DNA from: a virus
Virus record (IMG/VR): IMGVR_UViG_3300040959_000745
Location: 21,551-85,550 of that record
DNA: 64,000 nt
Strand: one strand, 5' to 3'
The notes beneath the pieces were generated by a model. It was not told where the DNA came from. It searched no databases and saw nothing but the letters and a program-made list of their open reading frames with translations. Both the position numbers and the translations under genes were made by a program. Within the stretch, counting starts at the first letter, position 1; each line of letters opens with the position of its first letter. Positions 37,822-45,571 of the stretch are shown in pieces.

Positions 37822-38322
37822 ATGATTAAACTAAAGGAAATATATAATACATATATCATTTCAGAATTTACAAAATCTGATTATATAGAAATACCTTATG
37901 GTAAAGATGATGGTATAGATTATGATACTTTAGAGGATGAAGGGTTAGAAGATTATGAAGATGATATACTTGACCAAATAGATACCTTAGAAAAAGAGTC
38001 TGGAATACATTTTACAAGAGATAGGTTTATAGATACAATATTATTTCATAAAAAAGATAATAAGGTAGTTGGAGTGTTATACTATTCTGATGATACTGAT
38101 AAATTTACCTTTGATGTAATAGTCTCTAAAGATTATAGAAATAAAGGAATAGCTTCTTATTTAGTTAAATTGGCTTTAGATTTTTATAACTTTGATACAG
38201 AAATGTTTAATAATAAAATAGAAGTAGATGCAGTTAATCCGATTATGGCTAATTTACTAAAAACTAAATTTAATTTTAAAGTAAAAGAAAAACTACCTGG
38301 TAGAGAAATACTCACACGATAA
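37822..38322 (+). CDS. GNAT-family acetyltransferase with leader
   Basis: 166 residues. Leader MIKLKEIYNTYIISE ends in ISE. The GNAT fold is visible as NKVVGVLYYSD, then FDVIVSKDYRNKGIASYLVK (acetyl-CoA loop R-N-K-G-I-A) and EVDAVNPIMANLLKTKFNF. Second GNAT of the window after 9421, again leader-tagged. A very acidic 40-residue insert follows the leader. Target unknown; injected modifier inferred. Confidence 0.6.
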   Translation: MIKLKEIYNTYIISEFTKSDYIEIPYGKDDGIDYDTLEDEGLEDYEDDILDQIDTLEKESGIHFTRDRFIDTILFHKKDNKVVGVLYYSDDTDKFTFDVIVSKDYRNKGIASYLVKLALDFYNFDTEMFNNKIEVDAVNPIMANLLKTKFNFKVKEKLPGREILTR

Positions 38323-38333
38323 GACAACTAATT

Positions 38334-38912
38334 ATGATTAAACTAAAGCCACTTGTAGAAGGTATTTTAAAAGAAAGATATGATATTTCCAAATACGACA
38401 ATATGTTAAAACAAAAATATGATATAGATTATTCAGACTTAAATTATTTAGGAAGTGGAGACTTTGGTGAAGCATATTCTGATGATGAAGGGAAGGTCTT
38501 TAAGTTTACAAGTTCTAAAAGCGAGGCATCATTAGCAAAAGAAATATTGAAAAGTAACTCAAAGTATGATGCCTTTGCAGATATCTACGATGTAGTAGAT
38601 TTAGATAATAGAGTGACACTCATAGTACAAGAAGAATTAGAAGAAGACAGTTCTATAGAAGATATGTACTATCAAGTAGAAAATATATTAGCTAATCAAG
38701 AACTTCCTATACAGTATATACATAATTTAGATTATGATGAATTAGACGAAGAAATTGATTCAGAGTTAGAAAAATTTATTAACGATTTAGAAGATATAGT
38801 TAGGTCGTATAGAATGTTAGGTATAGAAGCCTCTGATATACGCCCAGAAAATATGGGATATGATAAATCAGGTAAACTAAAAGCATTTGATATAGATGAT
38901 AAAAATAAGTAA
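38334..38912 (+). CDS. Protein-kinase-like protein with leader
   Basis: 192 residues. Leader MIKLKPLVEGILKE has LVE and LKE sites. A kinase core follows: Gly-rich loop LGSGDFGEAY (39-48), lysine of VFKF (K57), helix with E64, then the catalytic loop ASDIRPENMG (D168, N173) and FDIDD (D186) in place of HRD and DFG. The core is small, so the C-lobe is minimal. By analogy with T7 gp0.7 a phage kinase may rewire host proteins. Here it seems to be packaged. Activity untested. Confidence 0.6.
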   Translation: MIKLKPLVEGILKERYDISKYDNMLKQKYDIDYSDLNYLGSGDFGEAYSDDEGKVFKFTSSKSEASLAKEILKSNSKYDAFADIYDVVDLDNRVTLIVQEELEEDSSIEDMYYQVENILANQELPIQYIHNLDYDELDEEIDSELEKFINDLEDIVRSYRMLGIEASDIRPENMGYDKSGKLKAFDIDDKNK

Positions 38913-38913
38913 G

Positions 38914-39342
38914 ATGATTAAACTAAGACAACTATTAAAAGAAGCCAAGAAGAAACTCTATCCTTGTCCTAAACCAACAAAGGATTTAAAACTTAATACA
39001 AAGAATAGAAACAAGGCTATTAAAGCAGACCACATTAAGTATGGTCCTTTAAACGTAGATAAGCCAGGAAACTTTTGGAAACAAATAGCAAAGTTTTGGA
39101 ACACAGAAGAAGATGCAGCAAAGTCTTCTTTATGCGGTAACTGTGCTGCATTTGATGTATCTCCAAGAATGAAGCAGTGTATGCCTGGAGAACTACAAGA
39201 TGATGATGGAGAGTTAGGATATTGTTGGATGCACCACTTTAAGTGCCACTCTGCAAGGACTTGTAGAACTTGGGCGAAGGGTGGACCTATAAAAACAGAT
39301 GATGTATCTGAAACTTGGCAAAATCAAAAATCAGATGACTAA
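38914..39342 (+). CDS. Cysteine-rich protein with leader
   Basis: 142 residues from the ATG at 38914, chosen because MIKLRQLLKE is the common leader (LKE site) and does not overlap the preceding gene. An ATG 18 bp earlier is in frame. Eight Cys, including LCGNCAAFDVSPRMKQC and CWMHHFKCHSARTC, suggest a metal cluster or zinc fold. This CGxC-F ... CxxH-F-x-C pattern occurs in small structural proteins of T4-like phages. Function unknown. Confidence 0.55.
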   Translation: MIKLRQLLKEAKKKLYPCPKPTKDLKLNTKNRNKAIKADHIKYGPLNVDKPGNFWKQIAKFWNTEEDAAKSSLCGNCAAFDVSPRMKQCMPGELQDDDGELGYCWMHHFKCHSARTCRTWAKGGPIKTDDVSETWQNQKSDD

Positions 39343-40357
39343 ATTAAAGATATTATTAGAACAAGTATTAAAAGAGCGTATAACTGATAAAGTGTATCAT
39401 ATAACTACTATAGAAAATGCTCTAAATATCTTACAATCAGATTCTTTTAAAGCATCTAAAGTGTATGCTAAAGACAAAGAAAAGGAGATAAACCCAGAAG
39501 GTTATGATTATTATATGTCTACTGCCAGGGTAAGAAATAGTATTTATATTAAAGATCACGCATCCTCATTCTCTGAAGTTATGTTTGTATTAGATGGTAA
39601 TAAGTTAAATCAGAATTTCAAAGGAAGAGCTGTGAATTATCACGCAGGTAGTTCACATTCGCCTACAAGAAGGTATTCAGAAGATGAAGATAGAGTGTTT
39701 TTGAAAAAACCCTTTATAAAAAACTTCTCAAAATATATAAAAAGAGTAGATATATTTATTAAAGAATCTACAAATAGTAATAATATTAATTGGATAGCGG
39801 CTAGAAAAATTATTTTAAAATGTAAAAAATATAATATAGACTATTTAATATTTAATAAAAGGGGAGATTTTATAAAAGGAGACAAAAAATTATCTATCCC
39901 TTTTGAAGATGTTAAAGGCTATATGAAAGGAGACTTACCAAAACGTAGACCTTTTCTAGATACTTTAGATAGAAAAGAGAAACAGTATGTAACATCTTTT
40001 ATATTTCTATACCATTCTAAGTCTTTATATGATTTCTATGTTAAAAATAAAACAAAAGGCTATCCTTATATTTTTCCTAATAATAATTTAAAACCAGAAG
40101 AGTTAAAAAAATGGATAAGCAATCCTAAGAATAAGGCTGATTTATTATCATCTCTAGTACGTGTACTAGACGAGTTTGGTGATATAACAAGCTATTCATT
40201 CTTTTTTAGTATACGTGATAAAGATAATACACACAAAAGAATAAGTGATGCTATAGAAAAAATATTTAGAACAGAAAGAGTAAGAAGTTTAGATGATAAG
40301 TTAGAGTCTAAAATAATAAACAAGTGGAAAGATATATTAGATAATTATATAGAATAA
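39335..40357 (+). CDS. YHxT-family ART-like protein with leader
   Basis: 340 residues from the ATG at 39335, where the leader MTKLKILLEQVLKE begins (LLE and LKE sites). The start overlaps the upstream stop by 8 bp, and an ATG 36 bp earlier would add a non-leader stretch. VYHITTIENALNILQSDSFK, YYMSTARVRNS and DEDRVFLKKPFIKNFSKYIK match the 30415 protein. It ends KIINKWKDILDNYIE; a copy of this 3' end survives beyond the next gene. Confidence 0.6.
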   Translation: MTKLKILLEQVLKERITDKVYHITTIENALNILQSDSFKASKVYAKDKEKEINPEGYDYYMSTARVRNSIYIKDHASSFSEVMFVLDGNKLNQNFKGRAVNYHAGSSHSPTRRYSEDEDRVFLKKPFIKNFSKYIKRVDIFIKESTNSNNINWIAARKIILKCKKYNIDYLIFNKRGDFIKGDKKLSIPFEDVKGYMKGDLPKRRPFLDTLDRKEKQYVTSFIFLYHSKSLYDFYVKNKTKGYPYIFPNNNLKPEELKKWISNPKNKADLLSSLVRVLDEFGDITSYSFFFSIRDKDNTHKRISDAIEKIFRTERVRSLDDKLESKIINKWKDILDNYIE

Positions 40358-40358
40358 G

Positions 40359-41456
40359 ATGACTAAATTAAAGATATTATTAGAACAAGTTTTAAAAGAG
40401 CGTATAACTGATGAAGTCTATCACCTGACTACCACACGAAGAGCTTTGTCTATTTTAGAGTCAGATACTTTTAAAGCATCTACTGTATTTGGAACATATT
40501 TAGATACGAAACAATTAATTAGAGAAATATTAAAGGAGAAAACAATTAATAATTTGGGATTAATGACCCAAATATTATATCATGGCACAAAGTATGAATT
40601 TGATAAATTTGATTTAAATTTTTTTAATAGTGGTTCTGGAGATGGTGGATGGCTAGGTTATGGTATTTATTTAACTAATGATTATGAATATGCTGAATCA
40701 TATGGTAATGTTTTGGAGTGTAAGATTAATATTAAAACCCCATATATTATTTCAGAATTTAGTTATAGTAGAAGTCCAGAAAAATTAGCCAATGAATTAG
40801 GTGTTAAAAATGCTAGAGAAATTACAAAAAAATTAATAAAAGAGGGCTATGATTCAGTTGTTTTAACCTATCCAGATAAAGGTTACACTAAAGACGATGA
40901 ATATAGTGAATTTATAGAGATATGCGTTTTTAATCCAAATGATATTCAAATAATGAATAATTTAAATGAACAACAAATATCCTTACATAAAAGTGAGTTG
41001 TTTGCCTTAGAAGATGATATACTAAAAAACATTCCAGATGGTTACTTATATCATGGTTCAAATAACATATCTTACTTTAATGATACGTCTGATATAGATA
41101 CATCAAACAATACGGTTAATGCTAAAAGTAAATATTTATTTTTAACACCAAACAAGTTAACAGCATTCAATTATTCTACAATAAATAATGGTATGAATGT
41201 TAAAATAAGTGATAAAAGTGGTGTTTTATCGTTTGCTTTAAAAAAAGCTAAAGGTAAGAAATTAACATCAAACGAACTAAAATATAGTAATATGGTTGAG
41301 TTTGAAGAGATATTAGATTATTACAAAAACAAAGGCTATGATTATGTGATAATAGTACCAGATGGTAGAAACTATGCTATACTAAATCCTAGTATATTAA
41401 AAATAGTAAGTAAAACATATACATATGATATTATTAATAATCAAACTATAAATTAA
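40359..41456 (+). CDS. Chimeric multi-ART protein with leader
   Basis: 365 residues built from three pieces. Residues 1-49 are the leader and start of the YHxT family (VYHLTTTRRALSILESDTFK). Residues 50-205 are a second ART domain with its own leader-like QLIREILKE, then TQILYHGTKYEFDKFD, GYGIYLTNDYEYAESYG and a final ICVFNPNDIQIM. Residues 230-365 start another YLYHGSNNISYF domain. DNA from the ancestral 3' end lies just after the stop (41464-41507). I infer insertion of ART modules into a duplicate of the 39335 gene. Confidence 0.6.
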   Translation: MTKLKILLEQVLKERITDEVYHLTTTRRALSILESDTFKASTVFGTYLDTKQLIREILKEKTINNLGLMTQILYHGTKYEFDKFDLNFFNSGSGDGGWLGYGIYLTNDYEYAESYGNVLECKINIKTPYIISEFSYSRSPEKLANELGVKNAREITKKLIKEGYDSVVLTYPDKGYTKDDEYSEFIEICVFNPNDIQIMNNLNEQQISLHKSELFALEDDILKNIPDGYLYHGSNNISYFNDTSDIDTSNNTVNAKSKYLFLTPNKLTAFNYSTINNGMNVKISDKSGVLSFALKKAKGKKLTSNELKYSNMVEFEEILDYYKNKGYDYVIIVPDGRNYAILNPSILKIVSKTYTYDIINNQTIN

Positions 41457-41463
41457 AATCCAA

Positions 41464-41507
41464 GATAATAAAAAAGTGGAAAGATATATTAGATAATTAT
41501 ATAGAAA
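41464..41507 (+). pseudogene. 3' remnant of a YHxT-family ART gene
   Basis: This 44-bp stretch nearly repeats the last 45 bp of the 39335-40357 gene (shared AAGTGGAAAGATATATTAGA then TAATTATATAGAA). It is separated from its presumed 5' part by the modules inserted in the 40359 gene. Confidence 0.75.
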
Positions 41508-41522
41508 AGCAAAACTAAGATA

Positions 41523-41530
41523 TATTTATA
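41523..41530 (+). promoter_or_regulatory. TATTTATA motif, candidate phage late promoter
   Basis: The octamer lies 18 bp before the ATG at 41549. Confidence 0.4.
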
Positions 41531-41548
41531 CATAAAACCTATTCTATA

Positions 41549-41971
41549 ATGAAAACTCACAAACTAAAAGTAACTCTTAACGAGATAAAAAGAATGCAAG
41601 AATTGGCAGGAATACAGACTTTAAAAGAGTCGATGTCTAATAACCAAAATATAGAAGTTATTGTAAATTTTAAAAAATCACAATTAGAATTTTATGACCC
41701 AGAAGAACACGATTTAATTGGGTCTTTTGAGTTTGAACCTCTTGCGAATGGGACTATTGATACTGACAAAACAGGTATCTTAGATTTATTTAAAAATGAT
41801 TATAGTTTTAATATCTTAATAAAAGGTATAGATTATGAAGGTAAAGAACTAAGAAATTTAGAAATGGACGATGTTATAAGGAATCCTAAAGACCTTATGG
41901 ATACATTAAACGATGCTGTTCTTGATTACGATAGTATGATGAATCTTGATGCTATGGGAAAACTTGGTTAA
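41549..41971 (+). CDS. Hypothetical acidic protein with leader
   Basis: 140 residues. The N terminus MKTHKLKVTLNEIKRMQELA then GIQTLKES has LNE and LKE sites and resembles the leaders. The remainder is acidic with a beta-rich middle (IEVIVNFKKSQLEFYDPEEH). No enzyme motif seen. Likely a late virion-associated protein. Confidence 0.5.
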   Translation: MKTHKLKVTLNEIKRMQELAGIQTLKESMSNNQNIEVIVNFKKSQLEFYDPEEHDLIGSFEFEPLANGTIDTDKTGILDLFKNDYSFNILIKGIDYEGKELRNLEMDDVIRNPKDLMDTLNDAVLDYDSMMNLDAMGKLG

Positions 41972-42015
41972 TATAAAAACTACATACTTATACACAAACA
42001 AACAATTTAAACATT

Positions 42016-42606
42016 ATGAAATTACACAGTTTATTTTTTATTTTAATGTTATCTCTTTTTAGTTGTTCAACTGAGGGAGATGTAGACACAACAGAACAGG
42101 AAGGAAAAGATACAGTAATTGTAGATGTTCCTACAGGAGATGTGGTTGATGCTCCTGTTGTTTCCGCTCCTATAAAAAAGAAGAAGCCAGTTTTAAAACA
42201 AGAAGACTTGCCTAAATCTCCAGATGGTAGTGTTGTAGAAATGTCTACAGAAGAAGTAGAGGAGTCAGTAGTAACTCCTCCTATCTTTTTTGACTGTGAG
42301 CTTAAAAAAAGAGAAAGATCTCAGATGAGATGCTCAGAAAAGTATTTACAGTCTTATGTAGAAGAGCATATTGAGTTTGAAGCAGAACAAGGAGTAGAAC
42401 ATTATGCTTCTGTTAAGTTTAGTATTAGAGCTAACGGATCAACAGGAACCGTAACTATTTTAGGCACTAGTGACGATCAGTTCGGTGCAGCTGTTGTAAA
42501 AGTTATAAAAAAACTCAATGTAGATGGTCTTATGTGGACTCCAGCTTATAAAGACGGAGAAGCTATTAATTATGACTATTATACTGAGTTTGAGATAAAG
42601 TATTAA
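42016..42606 (+). CDS. Lipoprotein with TonB C-terminal-like domain
   Basis: 196 residues. Signal MKLHSLFFILMLSLFSC has a lipobox (LFSC, lipidated C17). A Pro/Val/Lys-rich linker follows. Residues 115-196 read VEEHIEFEAEQGVEHYASVK, FSIRANGSTGTVTILGTSDD and MWTPAYKDGEAINYDYYTEF, the beta-alpha-beta pattern of the TonB C-terminal domain common in Bacteroidota. TonB itself is an inner-membrane protein; a lipoprotein form in a phage is unusual. It might touch TonB-dependent receptors. A strong terminator follows. Confidence 0.6.
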   Translation: MKLHSLFFILMLSLFSCSTEGDVDTTEQEGKDTVIVDVPTGDVVDAPVVSAPIKKKKPVLKQEDLPKSPDGSVVEMSTEEVEESVVTPPIFFDCELKKRERSQMRCSEKYLQSYVEEHIEFEAEQGVEHYASVKFSIRANGSTGTVTILGTSDDQFGAAVVKVIKKLNVDGLMWTPAYKDGEAINYDYYTEFEIKY

Positions 42607-42630
42607 TATTTAGTGTATTTTTAGTAACTT

Positions 42631-42668
42631 AAAGGAGACTTACAGTAATGTTTGTCTCCTTTTTTTAT
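42631..42668 (+). terminator. Intrinsic terminator
   Basis: AAAGGAGAC (42631-42639) and GTCTCCTTT (42654-42662) form a 9-bp stem with T residues after. Confidence 0.85.
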
Positions 42669-42675
42669 ATTTATA
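42668..42675 (+). promoter_or_regulatory. TATTTATA motif, candidate phage late promoter
   Basis: TATTTATA lies 13 bp before the ATG at 42689, directly after the terminator, so it begins a new unit. Confidence 0.5.
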
Positions 42676-42688
42676 TTAAAGTATTATT

Positions 42689-42829
42689 ATGATTATAGAG
42701 AGTCCGCTCCCGCTAATTTTACTGTATACATTTCTGTTTATTATAGTAGGATATGGTATAAAGTTTCATCAAGATGGTGTTACTTTTAAAGATTTGTACC
42801 GTAGTTTAAAAGATAAGTTTAGAAAATGA
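42689..42829 (+). CDS. Small membrane protein
   Basis: 46 residues with one transmembrane helix (LPLILLYTFLFIIVGYGI) and a basic tail (YRSLKDKFRK). Its stop overlaps the next ATG (ATGA), so translation is coupled. Function unknown. Confidence 0.5.
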   Translation: MIIESPLPLILLYTFLFIIVGYGIKFHQDGVTFKDLYRSLKDKFRK

Positions 42830-44472
42830 AACACCAAGAAAAATATATAAAACTTATATTAGAGAATCTTTCTAGTATTAATAATTTAGAAGAAGATATA
42901 ACAGCAGGAAGAGCTGTAGTATACCATAGAACAGGTAATGATGCAACGGTAAAAGGGGTATCAACAAATGGATATAGGGTAGGAGTCGGAGCTTATTATG
43001 GTGCTGGAATCTATACTTGCTATGAATTAGAATCTCAACTAAGATCAGAAATGAAGAATAGTTACGGCAGTATTTTAATTGAAAATAAAGTAAGAACTTT
43101 AGATGATTTTATAATTTTTGACTATGATATAGCTAAAAAGATATACAAATCAAACTACACCTTGGATAAGCAACTTCAAAAAATTCTAGGTAACGAGTGG
43201 AGTAAGTATAAGAACAATAAATACTTAAAAGAAATAATAGAGTCTACAGAAAAAGCTCAAGGAGGATTTACTTCCAATGTAGCTCAAGCGTTTTATAATA
43301 GTTTCAGTGAAACTATAGTGAGAAAATGTAGGGGCATGATTATGTATGGGCGAAAGGATGGAAAAACATTATTAGCTTATGATGCCAAAAATATAGTACC
43401 TATAAGATACTCTTTAGATGATGGTAAAACCTGGAAAAATGTTTTAACTAAAGATTTTTATAAACACATAAAAAAGTTAAACCCTAAACCTAAAGATGCA
43501 GGAATTTCTCATGATATTTCGAATTTAGATAGGGGGGTATTCGCTCCTGCTGATAGGTTTAAGAAATTATCTGATTATGATAAAAATAGATTTATAGATA
43601 TAATTATACAAAAAAAATTAAACTCTATACCGAAAGAGTACGCTGAGTATCTTCCAAAAGAATCTAGGGATAAATATGTAAACTATATTTTAAAAATAGC
43701 AACACTAAAAGACCCCAATTTTAGTATAACTGCTTCTGATTTTTTAAATTGGCCAAAAGACATACAAGACAAGTTTTTGGATGGGATTATCAAACTAAAT
43801 TTTAACTCTGATACTGAAACTTATGCAACTTTTACGGGTATGTCTGAGTTAAGTGGAAGCGATTTTGTTAAACTTGATAAAAAAACTAGAAATAATCTAA
43901 ATAGACTATTTACTAAATATCCTAATTTTAGAAAGGTATCTATAGAGCAGATAAAATCTATGAATTTTGACCAACTAAAAGATATATTTGTTAAGAAAAA
44001 GCACGAATTTAACGGTTTAGAAACAAGGCCAGATTTAATAAAAATAATCCCAGAACCATTACAAATTTTATGGGTTAAGCAGTATAATGGTACTTTTGGT
44101 AATGAGATCCTAAATGCTATTAAGTCTGTAAGAGTAAAAAAGTATATAGCAGATAAATTATCTGAAAAAAGCGATAGGATACCATCTAGTATATGGAGGT
44201 ATTTTACCACAGAACAAAGAAGAGAGTATATAAATAGCATTGTTGAGCGTAATAATACTACAAAGTACCCAGTAATATTACCAGCTGAAGTTCTTTCTGA
44301 TAAGGAAAATAAATACTATATAGACAATGTATTAGAAATTGGAGATAAACTACCAGTTAACTATTTTGATAAGCTCCCACAAAACTTAAAAGACTATTAT
44401 TCTGAAAAATATAATTCAAAAAATAAGTTAAAAAATATTGCAGAAATATTTATCAAGAAATATAAGAAATAA
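42826..44472 (+). CDS. Large ART-like protein with leader and helical repeats
   Basis: 548 residues. The leader region MKHQEKYIKLILENLSSINN has an ILE site. GRAVVYHRTGNDATVKG and GAYYGAGIYTCYEL form an ART-like start. MIMYGRKDGKTLLAYDAKNI closes the N-terminal domain in the way of other phage ART-PolyVal relatives. Residues 225-540 are degenerate helical repeats around R-(D/E)-K-Y-(V/I)-x-x-I and I-P-x-x-(Y/I), possibly a target-binding solenoid. The largest of the presumed injected effectors. Confidence 0.55.
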   Translation: MKHQEKYIKLILENLSSINNLEEDITAGRAVVYHRTGNDATVKGVSTNGYRVGVGAYYGAGIYTCYELESQLRSEMKNSYGSILIENKVRTLDDFIIFDYDIAKKIYKSNYTLDKQLQKILGNEWSKYKNNKYLKEIIESTEKAQGGFTSNVAQAFYNSFSETIVRKCRGMIMYGRKDGKTLLAYDAKNIVPIRYSLDDGKTWKNVLTKDFYKHIKKLNPKPKDAGISHDISNLDRGVFAPADRFKKLSDYDKNRFIDIIIQKKLNSIPKEYAEYLPKESRDKYVNYILKIATLKDPNFSITASDFLNWPKDIQDKFLDGIIKLNFNSDTETYATFTGMSELSGSDFVKLDKKTRNNLNRLFTKYPNFRKVSIEQIKSMNFDQLKDIFVKKKHEFNGLETRPDLIKIIPEPLQILWVKQYNGTFGNEILNAIKSVRVKKYIADKLSEKSDRIPSSIWRYFTTEQRREYINSIVERNNTTKYPVILPAEVLSDKENKYYIDNVLEIGDKLPVNYFDKLPQNLKDYYSEKYNSKNKLKNIAEIFIKKYKK

Positions 44473-44494
44473 TGCAAAAGCTAAAAGAAAATAA

Positions 44495-45199
44495 ATGATA
44501 AACTTCTGTAACTATACCTGGATAACAAAAGAAAGATGGGGAGAAGTACATCCAGATAAACCTTATGTCTGGTATGATAGTGATAGTGTTGTGCAGAATA
44601 GTAGTACAGAGATAAGTTTAATATCTAAATATAAGCCAAAGTATTTTGAACATATAGGAAGAACTGCTCAAATGGCAGTAGGGTTATTATCTTCTACCGA
44701 AAAATTTGGGTATGGTAGATTTGATCTTGAAGCAAAGCTTCCAAACCTACCTTATAGTTGGCCCGCCTTTTGGATGTGGTCTTGGTCAGATTGGCCGCCA
44801 GAAATAGATGTATTTGAAGGGTATAGTGATAAGAAAGGAAGGTACGATTTATCGTTATGGTCTAAAATATTTAATAATATATTCTATAAAGTAGAATCAA
44901 ATATACACATTAAAGATAGAGATACTAAATGGGATATAGGAGGAAGACCTCACTTTTTTGGTCATAGGGACCCAAGATATAATTTTAACAAATATTCAGT
45001 TATATGGACACCGAGATTGATATCTTTTTACTATAATGATACTTTAGTCAGAAAAGTAGAGGACGGTAGAGTTTTACAGTTAGTAAATGGTCATAAAATG
45101 AACGTGATTATAAACACGAGCTGTTACAGATACCATAAAGATCATCTCAAAAATGTGGGGGAGATGAAAATAAAAAACTTTAAGTACACAAGTTTATAA
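44495..45199 (+). CDS. GH16-family glycoside hydrolase
   Basis: 234 residues. PPEIDVFEGY carries the catalytic E-I-D-x-x-E motif (nucleophile E103, acid/base E108). FGYGRFDLEAKLPN and YSWPAFWMWSWSDWPPEID match the family core. VIWTPRLISFYYND is the typical W-T-P strand. GH16 enzymes cut beta-1,3/1,4-glucans, agars, carrageenans or related polysaccharides. No signal peptide or leader, so it may act from the virion as a depolymerase or intracellularly. Substrate cannot be read from the motif. Confidence 0.78.
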   Translation: MINFCNYTWITKERWGEVHPDKPYVWYDSDSVVQNSSTEISLISKYKPKYFEHIGRTAQMAVGLLSSTEKFGYGRFDLEAKLPNLPYSWPAFWMWSWSDWPPEIDVFEGYSDKKGRYDLSLWSKIFNNIFYKVESNIHIKDRDTKWDIGGRPHFFGHRDPRYNFNKYSVIWTPRLISFYYNDTLVRKVEDGRVLQLVNGHKMNVIINTSCYRYHKDHLKNVGEMKIKNFKYTSL

Positions 45200-45208
45200 A
45201 TTTTTTAC

Positions 45209-45216
45209 TATATTTG
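45209..45216 (+). promoter_or_regulatory. Promoter -7 box (TATATTTG)
   Basis: TATATTTG 24 bp before the ATG at 45241. No TTG at the ideal -33 position. Confidence 0.45.
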
Positions 45217-45240
45217 TGTTTTTAAACAAAACTCATAATT

Positions 45241-45402
45241 ATGAAAGTTTTAATTATTACTTCTGTAGTTATCTTAATTGGGGTAGGTCTATACTACTCT
45301 ATTAAGAACTACCTTAATGAAGAAAGAGAAAAAGATTTAACTGTTAGTGGTAAGAACGTTAAGACCACAAGTACCCCAAGAAAAAAATCTACAAAGAAAT
45401 AA
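45241..45402 (+). CDS. Small membrane protein with basic tail
   Basis: 53 residues: transmembrane helix VLIITSVVILIGVGLYYSI then a soluble tail ending TSTPRKKSTKK. A perfect terminator lies 19 bp after the stop. Function unknown. Confidence 0.5.
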   Translation: MKVLIITSVVILIGVGLYYSIKNYLNEEREKDLTVSGKNVKTTSTPRKKSTKK

Positions 45403-45420
45403 CTCGATTTCTTCCTTTTT

Positions 45421-45446
45421 ACCTCCCTGTTTAGGGAGGTTTTTTC
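45421..45446 (+). terminator. Intrinsic terminator
   Basis: ACCTCCC and GGGAGGT form a 7-bp stem, loop TGTTTA, then six T. Confidence 0.85.
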
Positions 45447-45468
45447 TAACCTTAAAAATTTAAAAGTT

Positions 45469-45549
45469 ATGACATTAATTTCAGTTATTGGAGCATTATT
45501 CATCGCAGTAGCCATTTACCTAGCAGTAGAAGACGCAAAAAATTGTTAA
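45469..45549 (+). CDS. Tiny membrane peptide
   Basis: 26 residues, MTLISVIGALFIAVAIYLAV then EDAKNC, essentially one transmembrane helix. The ATG has an A-rich context (TTTAAAAGTT). Possible, but too short to be sure. Confidence 0.35.
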   Translation: MTLISVIGALFIAVAIYLAVEDAKNC

Positions 45550-45553
45550 CACC

Positions 45554-45561
45554 TATTTATA
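45554..45561 (+). promoter_or_regulatory. TATTTATA motif, candidate phage late promoter
   Basis: The octamer lies 10 bp before the ATG at 45572. Confidence 0.4.
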
Positions 45562-45571
45562 ATAAAAGCCT

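Noticed and set aside
43821-44240. 139-codon minus-strand frame inside the large ART-like gene
   Set aside because: Antisense shadow of an AT-rich coding region with a leucine/phenylalanine-rich product and no start context.
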